Shown: positions 1 through 8,301 of the stretch, one piece after another
How positions within the stretch are numbered: position 1 is the first letter of the stretch
Layout of the letters: every line of letters begins with the position of its first letter
Notes under the pieces: generated by a model
What the model was told of the DNA's origin: nothing
Database searches by the model: none
Seen by the model: the letters and a program-made list of their open reading frames with translations, nothing else
Position numbers and translations under genes: made by a program
From: Paenibacillus peoriae KCTC 3763
GTDB lineage: Bacteria > Bacillota > Bacilli > Paenibacillales > Paenibacillaceae
NCBI RefSeq assembly: GCF_000236805.1
Contig: NZ_AGFX01000039.1
Coordinates: forward strand, 1-64,000
DNA length: 64,000 nt
Direction: 5' to 3'

Positions 1-267
1 TTTCAAGAAGCATTACGCCAACGTTTTTATCAGATAGAACTAGCCAGTGAACAACAAGCTTCATGTTCATCAGAGAACAACAATCTATTCACTAAAATGG
101 ATCGATTCAAAACCAACCAAAACGAGGATACCCAACGTCTGCTATCCGAATGGGAAGAAGCAATAGGCTATCAGCTAAGTCAGGACAAACAGTCCATCTA
201 TATGGAAGGAGTGAAAGACGGGATTCGATTGATTCTTCCCGTCATACAACCCACAGTTACTCGTTAG
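1..267 (+). CDS. C-terminal part of a small uncharacterised protein
   Basis: Frame 1 is open from the window edge to a TAG at 265-267 (88 residues); the start lies outside the window. The visible part has an acidic/Gln-rich middle and ends in a segment reading like 'Y-M-E-G-V-K-D-G-I-R-L-I-L', which resembles the C-terminal 'GF-x-LG-x-R-L' helix of short Firmicutes DUF6809 proteins. That family match is from memory and weak. It is the only rightward gene at this end and converges on the serine recombinase, with 28 bases between stop codons. No function can be assigned. Confidence 0.5.
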   Translation, partial: FQEALRQRFYQIELASEQQASCSSENNNLFTKMDRFKTNQNEDTQRLLSEWEEAIGYQLSQDKQSIYMEGVKDGIRLILPVIQPTVTR

Positions 268-295
268 CTTTTGATCACTTTAGCCTATGATTCTA

Positions 296-1921
296 TTAAT
301 CTTCTATAATTTCATCTATGCTCATTCCACTTTTCAAGGTAAATACAAAATGCGCTGGTGAGAGAATCGTGATCTTCTCCACCAACGCATTAAATAGGTT
401 ATCATCAAATTGTTCTAGTATATCTTGCCGTGAGCTTAGTACTTGAATAATCTCATCGACACGTTCCTTGATTTTTTCCTTCTGATCCTCTTCCTCCTCT
501 AGTATCAGCTTATGTTGTCTTAGCTCGTTTAGCTCATTGGAAAGTCTAGCTGTTTCTTCATCATAAACCGTCTCATCCATCTGATTCCGTAGCTTGAGAT
601 TCACTAATTCCTTCAAGTCGGATTTCAATTGTTGTATCTTTCCTTCAATGTCCAATAGCTGTTCTTGCCCTGGTTTGCTGGAAAGTACCGATACAATATT
701 GGCTTTCAGCGTTTTAATGAATCCTTTCTTATTCTTATACATCCGGTTGAACAATCGTACAAACGCGGAATGTAAAACTTGTTCATCGACTGATTTGGCA
801 TCACACGCCGCTTTTCCTTCATTGACATTGGTTCGACATTGCCATACGACCTTCTTGGATGGGTTATTGCTGTTCCAGGTTCGGCGTTTAAAAATGGTTC
901 CACAGCATCCACAATATACTTTACTGCTCAGTGCGTATTTATTGGAGTATCTTTTGCTCTCCCCCATCACACTCCCTTTCAGCTTGGATCTCCGTTTCTT
1001 CTCCTTTTGCACCGCTTCAAATATTTCCTTGGATACAATCGGTTCGTGGTTATCCTCTATAAAATATTGCTGCTCTTGTCCCTTATTCTTGATCCGTTTA
1101 TGGGTTAGAAAGTCAACGGTTACCGTCTTTTGCTGAAGCAAGGCTCCGTAATATTTCTCATTCGTCAAGATTAATGTAATCGAGGAGTCCCACCATCTAC
1201 TGCCTCCCGCAGCCGTTTTGATGTGATCTCGCATCAATCCTCTAGCAATCGCCTGATAGCTTTTACCATCTAAATACTCCTCGTATATACGACGCACAAT
1301 CTCGGCTTCCTTCTCATTAATGACCAGTTCACCATGTTCATCCTTATCATAGCCAAGGAAGCGAGTGGTGTTGCAGAAGACTTTGCCGTTTTGGAAGCCT
1401 CGTAGTATTCCCCATCTGCTGTTTTCAGAAATATTTCGACTCTCATCTTGGGCAAGGGAACTCAGGATGGTTAGCAATACCTCACCTGTGGTATCCAGTG
1501 TATTAATATTTTCTCGTTCAAAGAATACAGCCACTCCAAGACTTTTAAGTTCCCGTACATATTTCAATAAATCCAGTGTATTCCTAGCAAACCTCGAAAT
1601 CGACTTGACCAGTATGAGATCCAGTTTACCGTTTCGGGCATCCTGTATCATGCGATTAAAGTGTGTTCTATTTTTAGTGTTGGTTCCGGTGATGCCTTCA
1701 TCTGCGTAAATATCAGCCATTTCCCATTCCAAGTTGTTTTGAATGTACTTTGTATAATGATTGACCTGATTGGTATAGCTCTCCTTTTGCTCCTCGGAAT
1801 CTGTACTGACCCGGCAATAGGCAGCGACTTTCTTCTTTTGAATAGATTGGATTCCCTCTACGATGTCCATCGTTTTAATGGGAACAACGACGACTTTTTT
1901 TGCGGTTGCGGCTTGTGCCAT
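296..1921 (-). CDS. Large serine recombinase (site-specific integrase/excisionase)
   Basis: This 541-residue DNA recombinase joins or excises DNA at attachment sites through a serine-DNA intermediate. The resolvase catalytic domain (about 30-170) carries the nucleophile S39 in 'CRVST' and the motif 'SRFARNT' at 109-115. The recombinase DNA-binding domain spans about 180-310. A zinc ribbon has C337, C340, C362 and C373, and a charged coiled coil covers about 420-495. Length and domain order are those of an intact family member. The ATG at 1921 follows AAGGGAG at good spacing. It probably mobilises, or once mobilised, the accessory DNA to its right. A 344-base stretch related to codons about 330-444 recurs at 30703-31046. 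No flanking att repeat was found by eye. Confidence 0.93.
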   Translation of the reverse strand: MAQAATAKKVVVVPIKTMDIVEGIQSIQKKKVAAYCRVSTDSEEQKESYTNQVNHYTKYIQNNLEWEMADIYADEGITGTNTKNRTHFNRMIQDARNGKLDLILVKSISRFARNTLDLLKYVRELKSLGVAVFFERENINTLDTTGEVLLTILSSLAQDESRNISENSRWGILRGFQNGKVFCNTTRFLGYDKDEHGELVINEKEAEIVRRIYEEYLDGKSYQAIARGLMRDHIKTAAGGSRWWDSSITLILTNEKYYGALLQQKTVTVDFLTHKRIKNKGQEQQYFIEDNHEPIVSKEIFEAVQKEKKRRSKLKGSVMGESKRYSNKYALSSKVYCGCCGTIFKRRTWNSNNPSKKVVWQCRTNVNEGKAACDAKSVDEQVLHSAFVRLFNRMYKNKKGFIKTLKANIVSVLSSKPGQEQLLDIEGKIQQLKSDLKELVNLKLRNQMDETVYDEETARLSNELNELRQHKLILEEEEDQKEKIKERVDEIIQVLSSRQDILEQFDDNLFNALVEKITILSPAHFVFTLKSGMSIDEIIED

Positions 1922-2011
1922 AGGTGTTTCTCCCTTCGATATCTTCTTTATACGGTCACATGGTATAATGCTTACGGCACATCATCAAGTCCATTTCTGC
2001 CCATGTTATAG

Positions 2012-2137
2012 CTACTTAAAAGACTTTTTATTCAGCTCATCAATGGCTATAAACTCTTCTTCTGTAATGACATGTTGTGATCTCAATTGCTTCAATAGGC
2101 TCAGACTGAGTAGGTAGTCGATGGATTTTCGTTGCAT
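2012..2137 (-). CDS. Small SHOCT-like protein (41 residues)
   Basis: This short reading frame starts at ATG 2137, nine bases after an AAAGGAG ribosome binding site. It encodes 41 residues: a hydrophobic helix ('YLLSLSLLKQL'), then 'ITEEEF' and a second helix. That is the layout of the SHOCT domain (helix, 'GxITeeEF', helix), usually a short oligomerisation or accessory module. It lies 90 bases upstream of the large serine recombinase in the same direction, so it may be co-transcribed with it. The family assignment rests on pattern only; the coding call rests on the ribosome binding site and composition. Confidence 0.55.
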   Translation of the reverse strand: MQRKSIDYLLSLSLLKQLRSQHVITEEEFIAIDELNKKSFK

Positions 2138-2199
2138 ATGTATGTACTCCTTTAAAATAAAAATGGCTCACCTCTAGGGCAAGCCGATAGATATAATGC

Positions 2200-3351
2200 T
2201 TAGAATAAATTCTTAAGGCTAATGGTCTTTTCTATGGTAATACCAGGATCGCTTACTAAGGTGGCTGTCAACACAAGGACTTTGTTGTTCGCTCCACTAC
2301 TGCTTCCTGCTTTTATGGTTACGCTATTTCCTGTACTCGCTGTCATGCTCCCCATGATCGGAGTTGAATCATCTTGATTTCGTAGACTCCACTCTACCCA
2401 CTGGTCAAACTCTTCTACTCCATGATCATAGATATGACTGACGTATGAGGCGCTTTGGCCTGTTTTGAGGATGGGATTACCAGTAATGGCTATCGAATAG
2501 ATATGCGTTCCCGTTTCGACGACTCTCATTTCAATCGTACTCAGTATCGTAGGGTGATACGTTAATTTTACGGTGATGCTTGCTTGTCCCAAAGCGATAC
2601 CCATAACCTGACCTTGATGATCTACACTGACCACGTTCGGATCGTTTGAAATGAAAGTTATGGCTGGATTGGCTATCTCATTTCCATTATCCGTAGCGCT
2701 CACATTTAACTGTATTGTTTCGTTGAGCAGCACATGGGCTATCGTTCCCTGATTGATATGTAATGCGTATGTGTGAGCAGTCTCATACTTCCATCGGTCT
2801 GCAATGTTATTTTCCACGTCATCATAAGCTGTATTTATACTATCTAATGTGCAGCTTAACAGGATAATGCCATTCATTGTACGGTCAATTCCAACTATTT
2901 TAAACGGCTGATGAATCATATAAAATCGTTGACTTAATGTAATGCCCTTCGTATTTGTGTTATCCTGTAGACTGACCAGGATGTTTCCATCTGGTATGGA
3001 GATAACTTTACCTGTTTCCGTTGAAAACGTTCTGGCTTCTACCACAGCATCAAACCATTTCACTTGTCCATCCCAGTTTAAAGCTAGCCGTTGATTACAC
3101 TTTTTCATTCTGCCTCGACAAGACTGTTCATTTCGATCCACCTGACTAGTAATTAAATAACGTTCATAACGATAATCCACGATATCACCTGTATGTAAGG
3201 GTGTTGCTGCACGAATAATTTTTTCATCAGTCATTTGAATGGTATCTGTCGCATCCCGGATCAGAACAAGCTGCTTTACACTGTTGATATGCACAAGTTC
3301 GCCTTTCTCTCGTAGGAAGAAATCAAGCATCGGCTCTAAGCTCCGTGTCAC
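2200..3351 (-). CDS. Phage head-joining/structural protein with C-terminal Ig-like (Big_2) region
   Basis: This 383-residue protein is the last gene of the leftward structural operon. Its ATG overlaps the end of the preceding gene by 4 bases, so translation is probably coupled. The N-terminal ~190 residues look like a small-phage structural protein (many beta strands, 'IVDYRYERYLITS'). The C-terminal half has the bacterial Ig-like group 2 pattern, including 'VVSVDHQGQVMGIALGQASITV' in outline at about 245-265, then a second beta-rich repeat. Big_2 domains on virions usually sit on exposed surfaces and bind carbohydrate or cell wall; for this protein that is inference. No tail gene follows in the window. 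Confidence 0.6.
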   Translation of the reverse strand: MTRSLEPMLDFFLREKGELVHINSVKQLVLIRDATDTIQMTDEKIIRAATPLHTGDIVDYRYERYLITSQVDRNEQSCRGRMKKCNQRLALNWDGQVKWFDAVVEARTFSTETGKVISIPDGNILVSLQDNTNTKGITLSQRFYMIHQPFKIVGIDRTMNGIILLSCTLDSINTAYDDVENNIADRWKYETAHTYALHINQGTIAHVLLNETIQLNVSATDNGNEIANPAITFISNDPNVVSVDHQGQVMGIALGQASITVKLTYHPTILSTIEMRVVETGTHIYSIAITGNPILKTGQSASYVSHIYDHGVEEFDQWVEWSLRNQDDSTPIMGSMTASTGNSVTIKAGSSSGANNKVLVLTATLVSDPGITIEKTISLKNLF

Positions 3352-3638
3352 TCCACCACCTCCAATTTAAAATCCGGCTTGCAGCGATACAGGTACAACT
3401 CCACATAATCACTCCATTCCTTGATGTCCAAAATAATAAAGACATCCTTGCCAATTCGAACATAGCCGTTTAATTGCAATAAGGATTCCAGTGGACAGAA
3501 AGCTCGATATGTCGTCTCTAGTATGTAACCATCTTCAAATGAAAAGCTTTTGCGATAAGGTTGTACATCTGCCATCATCGACAGAATAGGTTTGAAATGA
3601 GTATCATCTAAAATTTCCAGCTTCGTATCATAGAACAT
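3348..3638 (-). CDS. Small head-tail joining protein (putative)
   Basis: This protein has 96 residues, with a 4-base overlap with the downstream gene and a 1-base overlap with the upstream one. Its size and place, directly after the putative connector and in the head-joining position of a portal, scaffold, coat, connector series, fit a head-closure or head-tail adaptor protein. The sequence is rich in short hydrophobic strands and aromatic residues ('YVRIGKDVFIILDIKEW'). No decisive motif is visible, so the role is inferred from gene order. Confidence 0.5.
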   Translation of the reverse strand: MFYDTKLEILDDTHFKPILSMMADVQPYRKSFSFEDGYILETTYRAFCPLESLLQLNGYVRIGKDVFIILDIKEWSDYVELYLYRCKPDFKLEVVE

Positions 3639-3949
3639 TAATCTGTTCCAACCTTGATTTTAGGTAGAGGAAGAGCAAGCCGGATACTTGTCGGAATGCC
3701 TATTTCATAGGTAGCAGATCGCTCTCCCTCCTGTTTATCTATTAGACCAACCGAATCCCGATTTTTAAATAGATACGCCGCATAATCGACCATAACATCA
3801 TCATATTCCGCAGGGAGTATTGCCACATTACAATAGCCATAAATATTACTCCTCGCTTTATTCAAATAGTGGATCAGGATATCATCCTTGGATATGTCTG
3901 TTGATTCCATACTCAATAATCGCTTCATCAAATTCATTAGCTCACTCAT
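3638..3949 (-). CDS. Phage head-tail connector protein (gp6/gp15-like)
   Basis: This 103-residue, mostly helical protein starts with 'MSELMNLMKRLLSM' and has 'DILIHYLNKARSNIYGYCNV' in outline. This is the pattern of the phage gp6-like/DUF3199-type head-tail connectors that form a ring under the portal. It overlaps its upstream neighbour by 8 bases and uses an AGGAG site lying inside that gene. The position after the coat gene supports the call. Family assignment is by resemblance and gene order only. Confidence 0.6.
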   Translation of the reverse strand: MSELMNLMKRLLSMESTDISKDDILIHYLNKARSNIYGYCNVAILPAEYDDVMVDYAAYLFKNRDSVGLIDKQEGERSATYEIGIPTSIRLALPLPKIKVGTD

Positions 3950-4160
3950 GTGCTGTCTCCTGTTCCTCCTTTGCCTGCGCCTTCTCGTTACGTTTCATAT
4001 TCTTGGTAGCTTGAACTTTCGTTTGGGGTAAATCTTGCTCAGCCTCATCTGGTTTAGGCTCATCCACTTGCTCATAATGATCATTAACCTGTAAACGCAG
4101 CAACAGATCCTGATCCGTGACTTCCCATATACATCCTGTCTCTTGATTCAAAAACCACAT
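3942..4160 (-). CDS. Short charged phage protein of unknown role
   Basis: This 72-residue protein follows a good GGAGGG ribosome binding site. The first 35 residues are mixed ('MWFLNQETGCIWEVTD'); the rest is strongly charged and Gln/Lys/Glu-rich, likely unstructured. It sits between the major capsid gene and the connector gene, where many phages encode a short head-decoration or assembly peptide. No family was recognised. Confidence 0.5.
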   Translation of the reverse strand: MWFLNQETGCIWEVTDQDLLLRLQVNDHYEQVDEPKPDEAEQDLPQTKVQATKNMKRNEKAQAKEEQETAHE

Positions 4161-4182
4161 CTTTTTATCCCTCCAAAAATGA

Positions 4183-4210
4183 AAAGTAGGGCATCCAAAA
4201 CGGATACCCC
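4183..4210 (-). terminator. Intrinsic terminator after the coat gene
   Basis: Reading leftward, GGGGTATCC and GGATGCCCT pair around a TTTT loop (4188-4210) and are followed by a T-rich stretch. It lies 50 bases past the coat-gene stop and ahead of the gene at 4160, so it would lower expression of the head-joining genes relative to the coat protein. Confidence 0.6.
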
Positions 4211-4260
4211 AAACGTGTTTCTTCTATATATAGTGTGTTTTCATGTGATCTCATTTTCAA

Positions 4261-5091
4261 TTAAGACTTATTGACTGTGAGTACAGCGAGAGCTTCCGGC
4301 TTGATACATTTAGCTCCGAATACCTGCAATCCTTTCACTGCATCTGAAAATTGTTTCTCTGGTCTGAATGCTTCCACCGAATCTACTTGCCCGGCAAACG
4401 AAATGGCACTCTTATGACCTGCGATGATTTTATACTTAGCTCCTGCGGTATTTGGCACATTGTTAGATTTATAAACGGTCATGCCATCAATATCTCCCAC
4501 ATAGCCTGTGCGGATAATATTCAGGTCTTTGGTAAAGCGTGCATCCTTCAAAAGCAAGCCATAGTACCATGCAGGAATCACCACAAAACGTTCGCTTTCG
4601 GGCACATTGTTCTCATCCAGCAGCACGCCTAAATCAATCAGCAAATCATAGGCTGTATCTTTCGTGGGAGTTACAGGCGTTGTATCGTTACCCATCGTAT
4701 TCTCAGCTTTAACCTCCGTATAAAATCCAGCAAGATACTGATCCACTACATTGGCCAGTCCATAGGAGGCTTCCACGATTCCACCATCTAGTAGATTTAC
4801 ATTCGCTTGAGCGGCATCGACATCATCCACTTGAAAATTGAAATACTTCGCCTGATCGATCACCAGCGTCTTTTGCGTAGCATCCAGTTCCTGTGGATTC
4901 CCGATTCCTGCCACCTTATCATAGTTACCAATTGTTACTGCCCCAATCGAATTAATTTTCACGGTGGAGCCTTGGCCTTGAATCTCACCTTCATAATCGG
5001 TGTTGACCACGTTCCCATACACCAGATTCTTCTTCAAACTCTCATTTAAACGTGCGCTCCAAATCGTAGGAATAAAATTCTGTACTGTCAT
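4261..5091 (-). CDS. Major capsid protein (P22 coat-type)
   Basis: This 276-residue protein builds the icosahedral shell. It opens with 'NFIPTIWSARLNESL', followed by 'YGNVVNTDYEGEI' and 'GSTVKINSIGAVTIG', the characteristic start of the P22-coat/HK97-fold major capsid proteins common in Bacillus-group siphophages. The later 'RFVVIPAWYYGLLLKD' segment is also typical. The length is normal, so the gene appears intact. It lies just downstream of the scaffold gene (31 bases) and is followed by a terminator, as expected for the most highly expressed virion gene. Confidence 0.85.
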   Translation of the reverse strand: MTVQNFIPTIWSARLNESLKKNLVYGNVVNTDYEGEIQGQGSTVKINSIGAVTIGNYDKVAGIGNPQELDATQKTLVIDQAKYFNFQVDDVDAAQANVNLLDGGIVEASYGLANVVDQYLAGFYTEVKAENTMGNDTTPVTPTKDTAYDLLIDLGVLLDENNVPESERFVVIPAWYYGLLLKDARFTKDLNIIRTGYVGDIDGMTVYKSNNVPNTAGAKYKIIAGHKSAISFAGQVDSVEAFRPEKQFSDAVKGLQVFGAKCIKPEALAVLTVNKS

Positions 5092-5122
5092 ATTTAATCA
5101 CCCTGTCCTTTTCTATTGATTA

Positions 5123-5737
5123 TTATTTGTTTTGTAATGCTTGTTTGACTTGATCCCAATGCTGATTGATCTCGTTTGGCGACATACCTTTAATCGCTTC
5201 TAATGTAAATGTGCTACCTGTTGAACCAGCCGGAGGAGTATAGCCATCTCCTTTGAGTCGTTGCTCGACTTGCTGCTGTACAGCCACTTGCAGCGATTGT
5301 TCTAACATAGTCAAATTCGCTGTTGTCACTTCTTCATCTGCACCAATAAAAAAATCCACTAACGGAAGTGGAAGTTTCTTTTCGGATGCAATTTTGATCG
5401 CTTGGCTGGTTAACCGTTCACGCTGCTTCTCTAGCTTCATATTTTCCACTTCGGCTCGTAGCTTCTCAACTTCGATTTCTTTCTCATCCTTAGCCGGGAA
5501 TCGCTTCTTGATCTCAGCATCCACTGCACTCTCCAGATGACTGGTTTTCCATGTTTCCAGCGATTTAGCTGATCGTTTGTCCACCGTGCTATCGAACCAA
5601 CTTTTTGCTTGCTGATTAGATTGGATGTATTGCTCTATCCCTTCTACGCTATACGGATTCAAACCCTGAAGATACGTTTGCCACTCCTCGTTTGTTTGGT
5701 TCTCTTGAATCAACTGCTTTACTTGCTCTAACTTCAT
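5123..5737 (-). CDS. Phage capsid scaffolding protein (DUF4355-like)
   Basis: This 204-residue, highly charged, Gln/Glu/Lys-rich and mainly helical protein has a predicted coiled coil at about 85-120. Scaffolds of this sort fill the procapsid and guide coat assembly, then leave. Position directly before the coat gene, size and composition all fit the DUF4355 scaffold group; the C-terminal 'IKGMSPNEINQHWDQVKQAL' is typical of that group. The start has an AAAGGAG site. No protease gene is visible, so release would be by exit rather than by a dedicated prohead protease. Confidence 0.75.
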   Translation of the reverse strand: MKLEQVKQLIQENQTNEEWQTYLQGLNPYSVEGIEQYIQSNQQAKSWFDSTVDKRSAKSLETWKTSHLESAVDAEIKKRFPAKDEKEIEVEKLRAEVENMKLEKQRERLTSQAIKIASEKKLPLPLVDFFIGADEEVTTANLTMLEQSLQVAVQQQVEQRLKGDGYTPPAGSTGSTFTLEAIKGMSPNEINQHWDQVKQALQNK

Positions 5738-5932
5738 TTTCGATAATCTCCTTTATTGCCCATTCGACTCTATAGAACCGAACACGCTTATGTATGTATA
5801 GAGCCTTTTAATGTCATGCTCAGGACAGCAATGTAACGCATTAGAAATCACAAAAACGAGGAAAAGGTACAAACATACCACTCCCCACTTTCACCTGTTT
5901 TTCATCCTTTGTTTATATAGCTTTTTGATAGC

Positions 5933-6325
5933 CTAAAGCGTAACATCAAGCCTGCTTTTTCTCATCTGGCGCATCCGTAACTTCGACTTTTCGTTCGTAT
6001 TCTTATCTCTGCATTTCTCACAATATTTCTGTCGATTCGAATTAGCTGAAAATGTAGACCTACACTTCGGACAGTTCACCCTCGGTTGCACTGTTTTAAA
6101 TTCAGATTCTACATTCCGCTCAGACTTATATTCTTGTTCTAACTTTTCATCTATGGGTAAAACCCCATTTTCAAAATATGTACATCGAGGCAGAGAATCA
6201 TCTTGAGCGAAAAATACACAGGGACTATCCTGTAAACAGCAATAATTTGAGATACCGTGCTTCGCTCCGAGATAACAGGCACAATTATTCTTCACCAGCC
6301 GCTTAAATCTATTTTTATTCTGCAT
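5933..6325 (-). CDS. Cysteine-rich VLP-type zinc-binding protein
   Basis: The start was set at ATG 6325, six bases after AGGAGG, giving 130 residues and an 11-base overlap with the portal gene. The N-terminal half has scattered cysteines ('NNCACYLG', 'YCCLQDSPC') followed by 'RCTYFENGVLP', matching the Cys_rich_VLP family seen in Firmicutes phages and plasmids. The C-terminal half adds a CxxC zinc ribbon (CPKC, then CEKC) and a basic tail, suggesting nucleic-acid binding. Its role is unknown. About 190 bases without a gene separate it from the scaffold gene. Confidence 0.6.
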   Translation of the reverse strand: MQNKNRFKRLVKNNCACYLGAKHGISNYCCLQDSPCVFFAQDDSLPRCTYFENGVLPIDEKLEQEYKSERNVESEFKTVQPRVNCPKCRSTFSANSNRQKYCEKCRDKNTNEKSKLRMRQMRKSRLDVTL

Positions 6326-7622
6326 CCAATACCTCCTTATCCGTACCAACTAATCGTTGCTGCTCCGAATGAAATTTATTGAATTCCAGCTTCGGATTCT
6401 CCACAAATGGAAGCAATGTAAGCAACGTTTCCTGAGAGACCACTTCTTTCAGTTTAACAATCACATCAGCCATCCCAACCAAATCTGTCGGCAAGTTACG
6501 AGTAAACTTCACAGCGATATCACGGTAATCATATTGCACACCTTCTTTAATGTTCAGGAACGTGAAGAAATTCCGTAAACGCTGCTTGATTGCCTTCTCC
6601 ATTAATGCTTCACGCATTGCCACTCGATTCTCCAAATTCAGCAGCTTATTTCGCAGCGCCAGGGAGGAGGTATTGCTGGCCCAGTTTTCATTAAAATTAA
6701 CCTGATCCATCATGTCGAAAATTTTGCGTTCGATGTTATCCAATTCATTCTTCACAAAGGAATCGTTAATCTCTTTCGTAAGCCAACTTACCTTCCCACC
6801 AGCGGGAACCTGAATAATACCCATCTTCTTCATATTCAATAAGTCCTCTGCTTCCAACTTTGCATTCTCAATCACGAGATAGGCATTACGATGATCTGCA
6901 ATTTCATTGACCAAATCGGAATTCAGCGCATTATAGGCATCAAATAAAGAAATCACATCCTGGAATCCGCTTTTCCTCTCCGTATTAGCTGGACAGGAGA
7001 TAAGTGGGACTCTTCCAAAGATGTGATTATGTTTGCCGATATATTTCAGCTCGGGTGATTGGTTTTGCCTCATTTGAATGGGTTTGCCATCGCTACTGAT
7101 TGTATAGTGTAGAATCTCATGGTCGGTATACACGTCCAAATACACTTGCTTATCGAATCGACGGGTAAATTTATGTAAGCCTAGTAATACATTTCGTTCT
7201 GCTGTTCCATCCTCCAACACATAGACATTCAATGGAGATAATACTGTGGCTGAGAACTGACCATCGGAGTCGATATAGTTCAACTCAAAACTCTCACCGA
7301 ATATTTCGGATTGCTTCCGAAGCTGTAGATTGTGCTCTTTATCCCAATGACTCATATGTACATCTATGTTATGTATGACTTCATCCTGATCTGACTTGGA
7401 CACATAGTTTACTGGCTTTCCAAGCAGATAACCGACTTCATTATCTACAAACTTACGAGGGAAATTGAAAATGAGCTTTTGATTGCTTCGGCTTTCTTGC
7501 ATCGCATAGTTCTTGAGAATAGCATGCTGACCATTATAGTAATCTGCATATTTCTGTTTAACTAATGCAATCGAGTGGAGTTCATTTAGACACTCTAATA
7601 CGATTTGTTCCGTAATTTGCAA
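6315..7622 (-). CDS. Phage portal protein (SPP1 gp6-like)
   Basis: The portal forms the dodecameric ring through which the terminase pumps DNA. The body has the SPP1-type hallmarks: 'YYNGQHAIL', then 'FPRKFVDNEVGYLLGKPVNY' in outline, and a central 'LGLHKF' strand. I prefer the TTG at 7622, since GAGAGGAA lies just upstream; that gives 435 residues. A longer frame opens at a TTG at 7649. It ends inside the Cys-rich gene. The length is normal for the family, so it looks functional. Confidence 0.85.
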   Translation of the reverse strand: MQITEQIVLECLNELHSIALVKQKYADYYNGQHAILKNYAMQESRSNQKLIFNFPRKFVDNEVGYLLGKPVNYVSKSDQDEVIHNIDVHMSHWDKEHNLQLRKQSEIFGESFELNYIDSDGQFSATVLSPLNVYVLEDGTAERNVLLGLHKFTRRFDKQVYLDVYTDHEILHYTISSDGKPIQMRQNQSPELKYIGKHNHIFGRVPLISCPANTERKSGFQDVISLFDAYNALNSDLVNEIADHRNAYLVIENAKLEAEDLLNMKKMGIIQVPAGGKVSWLTKEINDSFVKNELDNIERKIFDMMDQVNFNENWASNTSSLALRNKLLNLENRVAMREALMEKAIKQRLRNFFTFLNIKEGVQYDYRDIAVKFTRNLPTDLVGMADVIVKLKEVVSQETLLTLLPFVENPKLEFNKFHSEQQRLVGTDKEVLDAE

Positions 7623-7661
7623 ATAGATTCTTCCTCTCAAAATGGGCAATGTAATTGTTGC

Positions 7662-7694
<33 letters not shown>

Positions 7695-7716
7695 GAACCA
7701 CCTAATTAGGTAGTTC
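7695..7716 (-). terminator. Hairpin with TTTA-repeat tail, end of the DUF2262 unit
   Basis: GAACTACCTA and TAGGTGGTTC form an almost perfect palindrome. In the leftward direction it is followed by the TTTA repeat, giving an intrinsic-terminator layout 75 bases after the DUF2262 gene and before the portal gene. Confidence 0.55.
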
Positions 7717-7789
7717 CTTATTGCACTAGCGTTCTTCGTTAACGTTACTTCAAGCTCTGCGCTTCTTAAGTGCGTTTATTTGTGTTGAC

Positions 7790-8248
7790 TTACACATCAG
7801 CCCTTAATAACTTGAAATTTTTATCGAAGTAAGCATGTATCCTATGTCCACCAAATAAATCTCCATCATCATACTCACAGTATATTTCATTTGTATTAAG
7901 TTCGATATCATATAACGTTATTGATTCTTGAAATTTTTCGTTCGTTGTATTATATTCACCTGCATCCACAGCATCCCAATTTAGATTTTCGTCATTTTCA
8001 TCATACTCGGGCCAAAAATCATTTTTGCATTCAATCAATTCTTCTGCTATGGCTTCTCTTGCTTTTCTATCAAAGTCTGCTAAACATAAAAAAAGTTCTT
8101 CTGCTCTTTTGATCATTTCGGCTACATCAACAGATCCATTTTTTAGATCTAACCTCCAATGTATTTTTCCTTCGTTTGCCTCGAGCGCCATATAGTCCTC
8201 ATTATATGTAAACACTCCAATTAAGCTGCTGATTACTGATCTTTCCAT
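7790..8248 (-). CDS. DUF2262 family protein, probable cargo gene
   Basis: This 152-residue acidic protein ends with the family-like 'YDIELNTNEIYCEYDDGDLF' segment and 'RIHAYFD', which I recognise as DUF2262. The function is unknown. Related proteins occur singly in many bacterial genomes, some near toxin genes, so an immunity-like role is possible but unproven. It interrupts the usual large terminase-portal adjacency, is more AT-rich than its neighbours, and has its own AAAGGA site and terminator-like hairpin, as a late-acquired 'moron' gene would. Confidence 0.65.
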   Translation of the reverse strand: MERSVISSLIGVFTYNEDYMALEANEGKIHWRLDLKNGSVDVAEMIKRAEELFLCLADFDRKAREAIAEELIECKNDFWPEYDENDENLNWDAVDAGEYNTTNEKFQESITLYDIELNTNEIYCEYDDGDLFGGHRIHAYFDKNFKLLRADV

Positions 8249-8301
8249 TCTATAATTCCTTTCTATTAATAGATATAATTACATCTAATTTAGCATAAGT
8301 C

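Noticed and set aside
594-1709. Rightward frames opposite the serine recombinase
   Set aside because: They are shadows of a clearly recognisable gene and have no own start signals or families.
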